Positions 16,346-26,396 of a stretch of DNA of 64,000 bases are shown piece by piece. Numbering within the stretch: the stretch's first letter is position 1; each line of letters begins with the position of its first letter. Below the pieces are notes generated by a model, which searched no databases, was not told the DNA's origin, and saw only the letters and a program-made list of their open reading frames with translations. This DNA comes from Atlanticothrix silvestris CENA357. GTDB lineage: Bacteria > Cyanobacteriota > Cyanobacteriia > Cyanobacteriales > Nostocaceae. The DNA is taken from assembly GCF_016056295.1 (NCBI RefSeq), contig NZ_JAECZB010000094.1:52780-116779 (forward strand), given 5' to 3'. The position numbers and the translations under genes are program-made.

Positions 16346-17761
16346 CTACAAATTTGAAATTTCAGTTTTTTTAAAAGATTCATGACCCTTGTCTAACTGT
16401 GATAACACAAGAAAGGCGGCAACTTCCACATGAGCTGTTTGAGGAAAAAAATCAGCAGGTTGGATACGTGTGATCGTGTACAGTCCATCTTGACACAGCA
16501 ATTTCAGGTCACGAGCGAGAGTGGCTACTTTACAACTGACATAAACAATACGTGCAGGTTTCGATTCCATTAAAGATTCGATCACAGCGCGATCGCATCC
16601 TTTACGTGGTGGATCGAGTAATACCACATCTGGTATTGTTCCCATTTTTGGCAGCAATTTCTCTACTGCCCCTACTTGGAATGTCACATTATTAATTCTG
16701 TTGTGATGGGCATTCAAAATTGCTTGTTCTACGGCTTCTGGTTGTAATTCCAATCCTGTTGCTTGACGTACTTGTTTGGCTAAAGGCAAAGTTAAAGTCC
16801 CAATACCACAATAAGCATCAACTAACAACTCATGACCTTGGAGATTTAGTTCTGACTGAATTATCTGCAACAGTGCTTCTGCTGTTTCTGTATAAACTTG
16901 GAAAAATGTATCTGGGCGGACTTGAAATTCTAGTCCAGCAAATTTTTCTTGCAGATAAGGAACTCCAGCAATACAACGGGTTTCTGATCCAAAGATAGCA
17001 TTTGTGCGATCGCTATTGCGGTTCAACGATACTCCCACCAACTTAGGATAACGCTGTAACCATTCCTGGGCTTGGTTTTCAATTCCTAGTAAATTCCAAT
17101 CCTTGACTATTAAAGTCAACAACATTTCGCCTGTGCGTCGTCCAATGCGTAAACCAAGATGGCGGATTTGTCCTTGGTGACGCTGTTCATCGTAAATTGA
17201 CCAACTGCACTTTTGGATGTCTTGCTTAACTTCGGCAAGTAAAGTATTTAATCGTAGATCTTGGACTGGGCATTGATTCAGATTAACTAATTGATGGCTA
17301 CCTTTTTGGTAGTAACCAGCCTGTACTTGACCTGTGGCAGAAATATCCAAAGGATAGGTGGCTTTATTCCGATAGCCCAAAGATGAGGCAGCAGCCAACA
17401 CCGGATCTACTGGCGGTGCGACGAAACCGCCAATACGTTGCAAAGCTTGGATAACTTGATTTTGTTTGGCAGCTAGCTGATAGTCATAACTAATATGCTG
17501 CCACTGGCAACCACCACATTTATCAGCCACGATGCAATTGGGTCGAATCCGGTGAGGAGATGGTTGCAATAGCTGCTGGAGTCTAGCGTGGGCGTATTTA
17601 GGCTTGACATGTACTAAACGAACTATAGCGCGATCGCCTGGGACAGTATCTGGGACAAATACCGCGCGCTGATCATAACGACCTACACCATCGCCTGTAT
17701 CGCTAAGATCTGCGATCGCAATTTCAATCAATTCACCCTGTCGCCAAACTGTATTAGTCAT
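16346..17761 (-). CDS. rlmD: 23S rRNA (uracil-C5)-methyltransferase, RlmD/RumA family
   Basis: A 471-residue SAM-dependent RNA methyltransferase. The N-terminal TRAM domain (about 5-60) is followed by the 4Fe-4S cysteines (CIVADKCGGC, with a later Cys in NQCPV), the SAM site (VDAYCGIGTLTLPLA), DPPRKGCD and the catalytic Cys in VSCKVATLARDL. RlmD methylates U1939 of 23S rRNA. TrmA-type and RlmC-type paralogues share these motifs, so the exact uracil is inferred from the Fe-S plus TRAM layout. It is divergent from apcD. Confidence 0.9.
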   Translation of the reverse strand: MTNTVWRQGELIEIAIADLSDTGDGVGRYDQRAVFVPDTVPGDRAIVRLVHVKPKYAHARLQQLLQPSPHRIRPNCIVADKCGGCQWQHISYDYQLAAKQNQVIQALQRIGGFVAPPVDPVLAAASSLGYRNKATYPLDISATGQVQAGYYQKGSHQLVNLNQCPVQDLRLNTLLAEVKQDIQKCSWSIYDEQRHQGQIRHLGLRIGRRTGEMLLTLIVKDWNLLGIENQAQEWLQRYPKLVGVSLNRNSDRTNAIFGSETRCIAGVPYLQEKFAGLEFQVRPDTFFQVYTETAEALLQIIQSELNLQGHELLVDAYCGIGTLTLPLAKQVRQATGLELQPEAVEQAILNAHHNRINNVTFQVGAVEKLLPKMGTIPDVVLLDPPRKGCDRAVIESLMESKPARIVYVSCKVATLARDLKLLCQDGLYTITRIQPADFFPQTAHVEVAAFLVLSQLDKGHESFKKTEISNL

Positions 17762-17906
17762 TGGTCGATTGTCAATAGTCAGTAGTTATTCTTATTGTCC
17801 CTCTATGTACCTGCTTCTCTGCTCCCCTTGCTTTCCCTGACCCCTTCACTTGTGTACCTCAGACTCGTTAAACTAACAAATAATATTTCGTGTGATTGCA
17901 ATAATC

Positions 17907-18392
17907 ATGACTGTAATTAGCCAAGTTATTCTCAAAGCCGACGACGAACTGCGCTACCCCAGTAGTGGCGAACTCAAGAATATCAAAGACTTTTTGCAAA
18001 CCGGCGAACAACGGACGCGGATTGCGGCCACCTTAGCTGAAAACGAAAAAAAGATTGTTCAAGAAGCAACTAAACAGCTTTGGCAAAAGCGTCCTGACTT
18101 TATTGCCCCTGGTGGTAATGCTTATGGTGAACGTCAGCGTTCTCTCTGTATCCGTGACTTTGGCTGGTACTTACGCCTGATTACCTATGGTGTACTTGCT
18201 GGCGATAAAGGGCCAATTGAAAAAATTGGTTTAATTGGTGTACGGGAAATGTACAATTCTTTGGGTGTTCCTGTGCCTGGGATGGTAGAAGCTATCAGTT
18301 CCCTGAAAAAAGCCTCCCTTGATTTACTAAGTGCGGAAGATGCTACCGAAGCAGCACCCTACTTTGATTACATCATTCAAGCGATGTCTTAA
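17907..18392 (+). CDS. apcD: Allophycocyanin alpha-B subunit
   Basis: A 161-residue phycobiliprotein of the phycobilisome core. ApcD is a terminal emitter that passes energy mainly to photosystem I. The start [17 protein letters not shown] and the stretch [24 protein letters not shown] fit ApcD rather than ApcA; the Cys in SLCIRDF is the phycocyanobilin attachment site. C-terminal [13 protein letters not shown] is also typical. ATG 17907 gives the family start; an in-frame GTG at 17892 adds five atypical residues. It stands alone, apart from apcABC, as is common for apcD. Confidence 0.95.
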   Translation: MTVISQVILKADDELRYPSSGELKNIKDFLQTGEQRTRIAATLAENEKKIVQEATKQLWQKRPDFIAPGGNAYGERQRSLCIRDFGWYLRLITYGVLAGDKGPIEKIGLIGVREMYNSLGVPVPGMVEAISSLKKASLDLLSAEDATEAAPYFDYIIQAMS

Positions 18393-19044
18393 TGCAAAGT
18401 CTATGCTGGTTTTAAGCATCTACTGCGTTCTCATAAAGTGAATGCAAGGTCTTAGCACTTCAATATCCATAAGATTTCTAATTTGATCATAACCTCCCCA
18501 TCGTTGGTAGTGGCTTCGGCAAATTCTTTGTTAAGTTACCAACCAACTGTGGGGAAATTTTATTTGCCAGTTTACCTGCCAATAAAAAGCCGACAGTCTT
18601 TGACGGGCTGTCGGCAATTAGTGTGTTCCCTATTAATGACTCGGCTAGAGTTCAGTTACAAGTAATTATGCCAATATGACCATTCAAAAGAGACGATCTT
18701 AATCATCCATCTATGTGATTGTTATCACTGGACTGCTACCAATAACCTGTATTTACTCCAGGAATTTATTTCTAAAAGTACATGCACTTAGATGATTTTG
18801 CTGAATAAAGTAGTTTAAAACACATAAATATCTTTTTAAATCAGCATTAATGCACTTTCATTTTGTAGCTAAGAAATACTTTTGAGTAAATTCTGAGGTT
18901 TTGCTAGGGTAAAAAAAACACAGTATTTACAGGCAACAATATCATAGCCAGTCATAAAAAAAATTATCTGCATTTTTTAGAACTGCATCTACAGCGCAAG
19001 TAAATCGATAAAATAATCCTCTGTCCCCTTGGTGCATTACTTCC
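18393..19044 (+). other. Long apcD-purL gap with structured segments
   Basis: This 652-base gap has no credible ORF. At 18495-18555 an outer 6-bp stem (TCCCCA/TGGGGA) encloses a 7-bp stem (GTTGGTA/TACCAAC), and inside lies a small TTCG-looped GC pair. A separate hairpin follows at 18589. Together they could be a structured apcD 3' UTR or an independent small RNA. I could not define a convincing promoter. The right 400 bases before purL are AT-rich and featureless. Confidence 0.35.
18589..18615 (+). terminator. Strong hairpin (possible terminator)
   Basis: GCCGACAG (18589-18596) and CTGTCGGC (18608-18615) form a perfect 8-bp GC-rich stem with an 11-base loop, preceded by an A run. The downstream sequence (AATTAGTGTG) is not a strong T tract, so termination is likely but not certain. 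Confidence 0.5.
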
Positions 19045-21402
19045 ATGACCGCTACCTCAAGAGATCCGTTTTCACCCCAAGAAATCGCTGCTGAAGGTCT
19101 GAAGCTAGAAGAATACGCAGAAATCGTTCGGCGGCTAGGTCGCCATCCTAATAAAGCTGAACTAGGAATGTTTGGCGTGATGTGGTCAGAGCATTGCTGT
19201 TATAAAAATTCACGACCCCTACTTAAACAGTTTCCTACTACTGGCCCCCATATTCTTGTAGGGCCAGGTGAAAATGCGGGTGTTGTCGACTTAGGCGATG
19301 AACTACAATTGGCGTTTAAAATTGAGTCTCATAACCACCCTTCAGCTGTTGAACCTTTTCAAGGGGCAGCCACCGGGGTAGGAGGTATTCTCAGAGATAT
19401 TTTTACAATGGGTGCGCGTCCCATTGCTTTATTAAACTCTCTGCGCTTTGGTTCCCTAGAAGATGCTAAAACCCAAAGGCTATTTAGTGGCGTGGTGGCT
19501 GGTATCAGTCACTATGGTAACTGCGTAGGAGTACCCACAGTTGGCGGTGAAGTTTATTTTGACCCGGCTTATTCTGGTAATCCCCTAGTGAACGTCATGG
19601 CACTGGGTTTAATGGAAACTTCAGAAATTGTCAAGTCTGGGGCATCTGGTTTAGATAATCCTGTGCTGTATGTCGGTTCTACTACTGGACGCGATGGCAT
19701 GGGAGGGGCGAGTTTTGCCAGTGCTGAATTGAGTGATCAGTCAATAGATGATCGTCCCGCTGTGCAAGTAGGCGATCCATTCTTGGAAAAATCATTGATT
19801 GAAGCTTGTTTGGAAGCATTTAAAACAGGTGCAGTTGTCGCCGCACAAGATATGGGAGCAGCAGGTATTACCTGTTCGACATCAGAGATGGCAGCCAAAG
19901 GCGGGGTGGGGATTGAACTGGATTTAGATAAGATTCCTGTGCGGGAATTGGGAATGGTTCCATACGAATATTTACTTTCGGAATCTCAAGAACGGATGCT
20001 GTTCGTTGCTCACAAAGGACGTGAACAGGAGTTAATCGGCATTTTTCATCGTTGGGGACTTCATGCTGTTGTGGCAGGGACAGTGATTGCTGAACCTATT
20101 GTGCGGATTCTCTTTGAGGGTGGAATCGCAGCAGAAATTCCCGCTGAGGCCTTGGCAGAAAATACCCCACTTTATCATCGGGAGTTATTGACAGAACCAC
20201 CAGAGTATGCGCGTCAAGCTTGGGAATGGCAATCTGATTCTTTACCTGCTTGTGCGATCGCTGGCATTGAAATCTCAGAAAATCTAAAAACCTGGAATGA
20301 TATTTTATTGACTTTGCTTGATACACCCACGATCGCTTCTAAAAATTGGGTATACCGTCAGTATGACCATCAAGTCCAAAATAATACTGTAATTTTACCA
20401 GGTGGTGCAGATGCTGCTGTAGTGCGGCTACGTCCTTTAGAATCATCCACAACTATAGGAAGCAATAAAGGGGTAGCGGCTACAGTAGACTGCAATCCCC
20501 GTTATGTTTACCTTGATCCCTATGAGGGAGCTAAGGCAGTAGTCGCGGAAGCAGCACGTAATCTTAGCTGTGTGGGTGCAGAACCTCTGGCGGTGACAGA
20601 TAACCTCAATTTTGGTAGTCCCGAAAAACCCATTGGTTATTGGCAATTGGCAGAAGCTTGTCGGGGTTTAGCAGAGGGATGTCGAGAATTGGCAACACCA
20701 GTAACTGGCGGGAATGTCTCTCTATACAATGAAACTCTCGATTCTCAAGGCAACCCACAACCGATTTATCCTACCCCTGTTGTAGGTATGGTAGGGTTGA
20801 TTCCCGATTTAACCAAAATTTGTGGTCAAGGTTGGCAACAAGAAGGGCATGTAATTTACCTTCTGGGATTGCCACTAACATCGAAAATTAGTTTAGGAGC
20901 ATCTGAATACTTAGCTACCATCCACGGCACTGTTGCTGGAAAGCCACCACGGGTAGATTTTGACTTAGAACGTCGTGTACAGAAAGTTTGCCGCGAGGGA
21001 ATTCGTGGGGGGTGGATACATTCGGCCCATGATTGTACTGAGGGGGGAGTAGTTATTACCCTGGCAGAGTGTTGTCTTGCTAGTAATCTGGGTGCCAAAA
21101 TTAATGTAGAAATAGCAGAAAGTCAGTTACAACGACTCGATGAGGTGTTATTTGGCGAAGCGGGGGCGAGAATTTTAGTTTCTATATCATCAGACCAACA
21201 AGAAATTTGGGAATCCTATTTACAGGAACATCTAAGTGAAGAGTGGCAAAAACTAGGTTTAGTTGAAAATTCCGATCAGGGTTTGGGGGTTTTAACCACT
21301 GATAACCAAAGCTTAATCAAAGTTAGTATTGAAGATATGAAAGATCGCTACTTCCATGCGATCGCCAGACGTTTGACCATTAATAACACCACTCCTAGCT
21401 AA
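19045..21402 (+). CDS. purL: Phosphoribosylformylglycinamidine synthase subunit II
   Basis: A 785-residue small-type PurL. It converts FGAR, ATP and glutamine-derived ammonia to FGAM in purine synthesis and works with separate PurQ and PurS. Visible family marks are [18 protein letters not shown] near the N-terminus, [25 protein letters not shown], and in the second half GGNVSLYNE and HDCTEGG. The length is normal for the bacterial small form. It is followed 151 bases later by purF in the same direction, as in many cyanobacteria. Confidence 0.97.
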   Translation: MTATSRDPFSPQEIAAEGLKLEEYAEIVRRLGRHPNKAELGMFGVMWSEHCCYKNSRPLLKQFPTTGPHILVGPGENAGVVDLGDELQLAFKIESHNHPSAVEPFQGAATGVGGILRDIFTMGARPIALLNSLRFGSLEDAKTQRLFSGVVAGISHYGNCVGVPTVGGEVYFDPAYSGNPLVNVMALGLMETSEIVKSGASGLDNPVLYVGSTTGRDGMGGASFASAELSDQSIDDRPAVQVGDPFLEKSLIEACLEAFKTGAVVAAQDMGAAGITCSTSEMAAKGGVGIELDLDKIPVRELGMVPYEYLLSESQERMLFVAHKGREQELIGIFHRWGLHAVVAGTVIAEPIVRILFEGGIAAEIPAEALAENTPLYHRELLTEPPEYARQAWEWQSDSLPACAIAGIEISENLKTWNDILLTLLDTPTIASKNWVYRQYDHQVQNNTVILPGGADAAVVRLRPLESSTTIGSNKGVAATVDCNPRYVYLDPYEGAKAVVAEAARNLSCVGAEPLAVTDNLNFGSPEKPIGYWQLAEACRGLAEGCRELATPVTGGNVSLYNETLDSQGNPQPIYPTPVVGMVGLIPDLTKICGQGWQQEGHVIYLLGLPLTSKISLGASEYLATIHGTVAGKPPRVDFDLERRVQKVCREGIRGGWIHSAHDCTEGGVVITLAECCLASNLGAKINVEIAESQLQRLDEVLFGEAGARILVSISSDQQEIWESYLQEHLSEEWQKLGLVENSDQGLGVLTTDNQSLIKVSIEDMKDRYFHAIARRLTINNTTPS

Positions 21403-21553
21403 ATTTTTCCATCCCCTCCCCCTGGATTGTTAGCATTGATGAGCAGAATTACGCTAATGTTTTAATAGATGGTTAAAGATTTGTTAAGAATTCTGCCACT
21501 ATCCATAGACATAATCCCAGTGACTTGACCCCACCACCAGGAGCAAAGCCAGC

Positions 21554-23053
21554 ATGATTCCCATCCATCCCGTCACTTTGGATGCACACTCCCACAAGAC
21601 TAACGACTCCATGAATAGTTCTGATAATCGTCCTGACAAGCCAGAAGAAGCTTGTGGTGTTTTTGGCCTCTACGCACCAGGAGAAAAGGTTGCTAAACTA
21701 ACTTATTTTGGATTGTACGCCCTCCAGCATCGGGGTCAAGAATCAGCTGGCATTGCTACTTTTGAGGGTACGCAGGTACACTTGCACAAAGACATGGGCT
21801 TGGTGTCTCAGGTTTTCAATGAATCTATCTTGGATGAATTACCTGGTAGCCTAGCGGTTGGTCATACTCGTTATTCCACTACCGGTTCTAGCCGTAAGGC
21901 TAATGCCCAACCTGCTGTGGTCGAAAGCCGCCTAGGTTCATTAGCTCTTGCACATAATGGCAATTTAGTCAATACTGTGCAACTACGAGAAGAATTACTT
22001 GAGAGTAAATTTAACTTAGTTACATCAACAGACTCAGAAATGATCGCCTTTGCGATCGCAGAAGCAATCAATGCTGGTGCAGAGTGGTTAGAAGGCTGCA
22101 TTCAAGCGTTTCACCGCTGCCAAGGAGCCTTTAGTTTAGTTATTGGTACTCCCGATGGCGTGATGGGTGTCCGCGACCCTAATGGTATTCGCCCACTAGT
22201 AATTGGCACTTTAGCTGGTAATCCAGTCCGCTACGTCTTAGCTTCCGAAACATGTGGTTTAGATATCATTGGTGCCGAATACCTGCGAGATGTGGAACCA
22301 GGAGAGTTAGTTTGGATCACGGAAGAAGGTATGGCTTCTTACCATTGGAGTCAAAAACCGCAGCGTAAGTTGTGTATCTTTGAAATGATTTACTTTGCCC
22401 GTCCTGATAGCGTCATGCATAACGAGAGCTTATATAGCTACCGAATGCGGTTAGGACGGCAACTAGCCCAAGAATCTCTTGTGGATGCTGATATTGTTTT
22501 TGGCGTTCCTGATTCTGGTATACCTGCGGCCATTGGATTTTCTCAAGCTTCTGGTGTCGCTTACGCTGAAGGCTTGATTAAAAACCGCTACGTGGGGCGC
22601 ACCTTTATTCAACCAACCCAAACTATGCGCGAGTCAGGGATTCGCATGAAACTTAACCCCCTTAAAGATGTGCTATCAGGTAAACGAGTAATTATTGTTG
22701 ATGACTCGATTGTCCGGGGTACTACCAGCCGTAAACTAGTCAAAACCTTGCGTGAAGCTGGTGCAATAGAGGTACACATGCGAATTTCTTCTCCCCCAGT
22801 TACTCATCCCTGTTTTTATGGCATTGATACCGATTCTCAGGATCAGTTAATTGCTGCTACCAAATCAGTAGAAGAAATTGCCAAGCAATTGCAAGTAGAC
22901 AGCCTCGCTTATCTCAGCTGGGACGGAATGTTAAAAGCAACAGGCGAAGACACCAATAGTTTCTGTTCTGCTTGCTTCACTGGAGATTATCCTGTGACTA
23001 TTCCTGAGCAGGTGAAGCGTTCTAAGTTGATATTAGAAAAAGTAGTGGTTTAG
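21554..23053 (+). CDS. purF: Amidophosphoribosyltransferase
   Basis: The first committed enzyme of purine synthesis. It is an Ntn-type glutamine amidotransferase made with a propeptide: the catalytic Cys34 lies in EEACGVFGLY. The phosphoribosyltransferase half carries VIIVDDSIVRGTTS (PRPP loop), and the C-terminal SFCSACFTGDYP supplies cysteines of the Fe-S cluster. ATG 21554 gives 499 residues; an internal ATG at 21611 is an alternative start. It is downstream of purL and probably co-regulated. Confidence 0.97.
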   Translation: MIPIHPVTLDAHSHKTNDSMNSSDNRPDKPEEACGVFGLYAPGEKVAKLTYFGLYALQHRGQESAGIATFEGTQVHLHKDMGLVSQVFNESILDELPGSLAVGHTRYSTTGSSRKANAQPAVVESRLGSLALAHNGNLVNTVQLREELLESKFNLVTSTDSEMIAFAIAEAINAGAEWLEGCIQAFHRCQGAFSLVIGTPDGVMGVRDPNGIRPLVIGTLAGNPVRYVLASETCGLDIIGAEYLRDVEPGELVWITEEGMASYHWSQKPQRKLCIFEMIYFARPDSVMHNESLYSYRMRLGRQLAQESLVDADIVFGVPDSGIPAAIGFSQASGVAYAEGLIKNRYVGRTFIQPTQTMRESGIRMKLNPLKDVLSGKRVIIVDDSIVRGTTSRKLVKTLREAGAIEVHMRISSPPVTHPCFYGIDTDSQDQLIAATKSVEEIAKQLQVDSLAYLSWDGMLKATGEDTNSFCSACFTGDYPVTIPEQVKRSKLILEKVVV

Positions 23054-23080
23054 TTAGGGGCATGGGGCATGAAAACAATT

Positions 23081-23102
23081 CGTAATTCGTAATTCGTAAT
23101 TG
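23081..23102. repeat. GTAATTC heptamer repeat run
   Basis: Three or so consecutive heptamers of the GTAATTC type follow purF. The same unit recurs at 28474. Short tandem heptamer repeats of this kind are a hallmark of Nostocales genomes. Confidence 0.6.
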
Positions 23103-23201
23103 TGAACAAGGGAATAGGCAATAAGCAAGAGTTATTTATCCCCTGCTCCCCTAGCCCCTAGCCCAAGTTAAAATTGAGAAATACCATAACAAAGATAGTT
23201 T

Positions 23202-23768
23202 ATGAACCAGCCGACAAGCGAGAAACTGCGCTGGAACACTGCCGATTTGGAATTGTTTCCAGATAACGGGAACCGCTATGAAATTATTGACGGGGAATTG
23301 TTTGTGGCGAGAGCGCCTCATTGGAAGCATCAAAAAGCTTGTGTCAGAATTAGTACTGCTTTAGATAACTGGTCACAGACTACTAAATTCGGAGAAGTTG
23401 TAACAGCCCCTGGCATCATTTTTGGCGATAATGATAATGTTATTCCCGATGTCGTCTGGGTTAGTAATGAGAGACTAGCTTTGTTGTTAGATGAGGCTGG
23501 GCATTTAACTGCTGCACCCGAACTAGTGATAGAGGTGCTATCTCCCGGTAATGAGAATGAAAAGCGGGATAGAGAACTAAAACTTAAGCTTTATTCATCA
23601 CGGGGTGTTAAGGAATATTGGATTATAGATTGGCGCAAGCAACAGGTGGAAGTTTACCGACGCGAACAAGGTATTTTAAAGTTGGTTGCTACCTTGTTCA
23701 ATGATGATGAATTGAGTTCACCTATATTACCTGAGTTTAGTTGTGCGATCGCACCTTTATTCACATAA
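23202..23768 (+). CDS. Uma2 family putative endonuclease (DUF820)
   Basis: A 188-residue protein of the Uma2 family, highly multiplied in cyanobacteria and predicted to have a PD-(D/E)XK nuclease fold. It shows the family order YEIIDGELFVARAP, then IIFGDNDNVIPDVVWVS, then LVIEVLSPGNENEKRDRELKLKLYSSRGVKEYWIID. The Asp-Val in IPDVVW, the Glu in VIEVLSP and the Lys in the next helix are the presumed catalytic residues and are intact. The biological role of the family is unknown. Confidence 0.87.
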   Translation: MNQPTSEKLRWNTADLELFPDNGNRYEIIDGELFVARAPHWKHQKACVRISTALDNWSQTTKFGEVVTAPGIIFGDNDNVIPDVVWVSNERLALLLDEAGHLTAAPELVIEVLSPGNENEKRDRELKLKLYSSRGVKEYWIIDWRKQQVEVYRREQGILKLVATLFNDDELSSPILPEFSCAIAPLFT

Positions 23769-23804
23769 GATATTAGTCGGCAATTTTAAATTAATTGAGT
23801 ATTA

Positions 23805-23826
23805 GCCTTGGATTGAAATCCAAGGC
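23805..23826. terminator. Bidirectional terminator-like palindrome
   Basis: GCCTTGGATT and AATCCAAGGC form a perfect 10-bp stem with a 2-base loop, between convergent genes ending at 23768 and 23834. No long T run follows on either strand. Confidence 0.5.
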
Positions 23827-23833
23827 GTGTAAG

Positions 23834-24436
23834 TTATTTCTTCAAAACTACATGAAAAGAATTTAAATATCCCGTAATGGTTTTAGATAATGTTTTCTGC
23901 TGCTTTTTAGTAGTTATAGCCATTACTTGATATAAGCGTCCCTCAGCAACATACATTCTGTTTTTAGTAATTTTGCCTCCAGAATTGATATAGACAATTT
24001 CTTTCCCTGGATGCCCATTAGAACTACGAATGCTCCGCTGACTAATTAAATTACTTTTTGTAGTCTTTAAAGCCATATCCCGTGCATTATTTAGTATTAG
24101 TTGGGGATTGGCCATTTGACCGTAGCTATAAGGAAAGTCGTTGTAAGCAACTATGTATGCTACTTGCTGCTTTGGTGGTTGAGCGATAAATGTTTCTAAG
24201 TTGATTTCCCCCATGTAAGTTTTTTGGGATTGAGTATTTGTTTGGGGACTTCCCGGCATCAAAATTGTAAAGCGTCCGTCGGGGGCAGTGTATAACTTCC
24301 ATTGAGGCTGTAGTGGTTGAGCAGACGCGGGTTTGACGACCGAAACCTGACGCTTGGGTTGCTTGGCTTCAACTAGGACAGAACCGCCGCAGATCAAAGT
24401 GGCGGCGATGAGTGGCAACAGACTTATTCTTGTCAT
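23834..24436 (-). CDS. Exported protein of unknown function
   Basis: A 200-residue protein with a signal peptide (MTRISLLPLIAATLICGG..., cleavage probably after VEA). The mature part starts with a basic, Pro/Gln-rich linker and then a beta-rich domain with WKLYTAPDGRFTILMPG and HPGKEIVYINSGG. This pattern resembles small periplasmic PsbP-like or lipocalin-like domains in cyanobacteria, but I cannot assign a family. It follows glk by 45 bases in the same direction and may share its transcript. Confidence 0.7.
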   Translation of the reverse strand: MTRISLLPLIAATLICGGSVLVEAKQPKRQVSVVKPASAQPLQPQWKLYTAPDGRFTILMPGSPQTNTQSQKTYMGEINLETFIAQPPKQQVAYIVAYNDFPYSYGQMANPQLILNNARDMALKTTKSNLISQRSIRSSNGHPGKEIVYINSGGKITKNRMYVAEGRLYQVMAITTKKQQKTLSKTITGYLNSFHVVLKK

Positions 24437-24481
24437 ATTTTTTGCCTTTCTAGGTGCAATTATTACTGATGATGCTAGCTG

Positions 24482-25507
24482 TTATAACCTAGCAGCGCAT
24501 AAAGCAGCACCTATTAGCCCCACTTGTGGGTTGAGAATAATATACACCGGTATTTCTTCTAGGATGGGACGCATCCTACCTTTTTGGGTAAAATTTAGCA
24601 GGAAATTGCTATTTTGGATTAAGGGAAGTATTTTAGGTGCAATGCCACCGGCAACGTATAAGCCGCCATAAGGTAGAAGTTTGAGGGCAAGATTTCCAGC
24701 TTCTGCGCCGTAGGCATCTATAAATAATTGCAAAGTTTGTTCTGAAAGGCGATCGCTTTTTTGCAATGCAGCTTTACCAATAGCAGCACCAGGATCAACA
24801 CTTTTTTCTTGCTGTCCCGCTTCTTGTTCCCAAGTTCTGATAATTTGGGCAATTTCTGGTGATTCGGTGGCTATTTTGCGATCGCGTAGAAATTGGTAAA
24901 TTGCGACAATTCCCAATCCAGAAACTACTCGTTCTACAGAAACACGTTGGATATCATGTTTATCCAACAGATATTTTAATAGTTGAAACTCTAACTCGGT
25001 ACGGGGGGCAAAATCAGCGTGTCCACCTTCGGAGGGAAAAACTTGATGCTGGTTTCCCTGCTTCATTAAAAATCCTTGCCCTAAGCCAGTACCAGCACCG
25101 ATAATGGCAATAGGGGCATCAGGTTTGGGTTTGCCAACTTGCAAAGTTAGTAAGTCTTGTTTATTTAAACCAAAAATGCCATAGCCAACAGCAGCAAAGT
25201 CATTGATTAAAGAAATAGAGGCGATGCCTAATTCCTGTTCTAAGCGTTGGGTATCCAAAAACCAGGCCAAATTAGTTAACTTGGCAGTATTATTGACCAC
25301 TGGCCCTGCGATCGCAAAACAAGCTTTTTGTGGTGTCGGCGTGTTAGCTTTGAGCAAAAACTGCTGCACCATCGGTACTAAATCAGGAAAGTCACCACTG
25401 TGATAAACTTCTTCACAAATAGTATGTAACCCTGGTGAGTCTGAGGTTTCAACCAAACGTAAAATAGTTTTCGTGCCGCCAGTGTCTCCTGCTAATAATA
25501 AAGTCAT
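24482..25507 (-). CDS. glk: Glucokinase
   Basis: A 341-residue ROK/Glk-type glucokinase that makes glucose-6-phosphate from glucose and ATP. It has the phosphate loop LLAGDTGGTKT, the catalytic region NDFAAVGYG, GAGTGLGQGFL, the substrate site FPSEGGHADFAPR and the adenosine motif LYVAGGIAPK. Length and motifs match cyanobacterial Glk. No sugar transport genes are nearby. Confidence 0.93.
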   Translation of the reverse strand: MTLLLAGDTGGTKTILRLVETSDSPGLHTICEEVYHSGDFPDLVPMVQQFLLKANTPTPQKACFAIAGPVVNNTAKLTNLAWFLDTQRLEQELGIASISLINDFAAVGYGIFGLNKQDLLTLQVGKPKPDAPIAIIGAGTGLGQGFLMKQGNQHQVFPSEGGHADFAPRTELEFQLLKYLLDKHDIQRVSVERVVSGLGIVAIYQFLRDRKIATESPEIAQIIRTWEQEAGQQEKSVDPGAAIGKAALQKSDRLSEQTLQLFIDAYGAEAGNLALKLLPYGGLYVAGGIAPKILPLIQNSNFLLNFTQKGRMRPILEEIPVYIILNPQVGLIGAALCAARL

Positions 25508-25607
25508 AGATGACTCCTATTTGATTTTTGAAAAAATTCAATACACCTCATATCTTTATGTTCCCTGCTCCCTGTTCCCTGCTATACCAGTTACAGTTAG
25601 TTAGAAT

Positions 25608-26255
25608 TTAGTTAAATCGAATTACTTGCTCTATATGAGTTAAATGGGAAGTGTCACCTTTGAGTTCTAGCAACCATTCTGGGTCTTGACGCACGACTTT
25701 TACTAAAGAACAAAGGGAAGCCTTAACTTCTGTTTTGGCAATTTCCCCCACTAACCCCATTGCTCCCCCCAATACGGAAGCACCATGTCCTACAAGTAGA
25801 ATATCGTGGGGAAAGAACTCGGTGGATAAGCATCTAGCAGTTTGTCCAGAACGTTCCCGCACTTTTTCGTGAGTTTCAGGATATTTAGCAGCGATACGTG
25901 ATGTGTAGCTAGTATCAATTCTGGGGAATAATTCTGCTAGTGCCAAAAGTGAAAGTCTTTCTGGTTCATCTGTCATCCAAGCCGGGTTTAGCCATTCACT
26001 CAAGCCTGTTTCCAATTTAATAGGCAAATCTAGCACTTGCGCGACTGCATTGGCTGTTTGCACTGTTCGTAGAAAAGGAGAAGCGAAAATATGGGCAATT
26101 CGTTCTTTTTGCAGGCGCTTAGCTAAATGCTGTGCTTGGATGATGCCGTCATCAGACAATGGTGGATCGTAGCGTCGTTCTGCGGTGAGAAACCAATCGG
26201 GGTTTACAAAGTCGAGACGGTTGGCGTGTCTTGCGATCCAGACTATTTGACTCAT
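25608..26255 (-). CDS. Histidine phosphatase superfamily protein
   Basis: A 215-residue branch-2-like phosphoglycerate-mutase fold. The phosphoacceptor motif reads IARHANRLDF, that is RHA rather than the usual RHG. Other pocket residues are present: Arg in FASPFLRTVQTA, Glu in LSEWLNPAW and the second His in LVGHGASVLGG. Similar RHA-type proteins retain activity in eukaryotic Ubash3/Sts-like relatives. The substrate is unknown. It lies upstream of glk in the same direction, separated by 100 bases of low-complexity sequence. Confidence 0.82.
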   Translation of the reverse strand: MSQIVWIARHANRLDFVNPDWFLTAERRYDPPLSDDGIIQAQHLAKRLQKERIAHIFASPFLRTVQTANAVAQVLDLPIKLETGLSEWLNPAWMTDEPERLSLLALAELFPRIDTSYTSRIAAKYPETHEKVRERSGQTARCLSTEFFPHDILLVGHGASVLGGAMGLVGEIAKTEVKASLCSLVKVVRQDPEWLLELKGDTSHLTHIEQVIRFN

Positions 26256-26396
26256 GGGTTGTTATATTCAGGCGAACAAAATTCGCAACTACACAAAGAT
26301 AAACCCCAAAAAGTGGGCTGCAAATCCAAATATATGATAATTATTGTCATAGATTGTAATAATTTTAAAAATATGGATAAATTCTAGTAGTAATAT

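Noticed and set aside
18483..18665. Plus-strand 60-codon frame downstream of apcD
   Set aside because: It runs through two strong hairpins and has no protein-like pattern; an RNA structure is the better reading.
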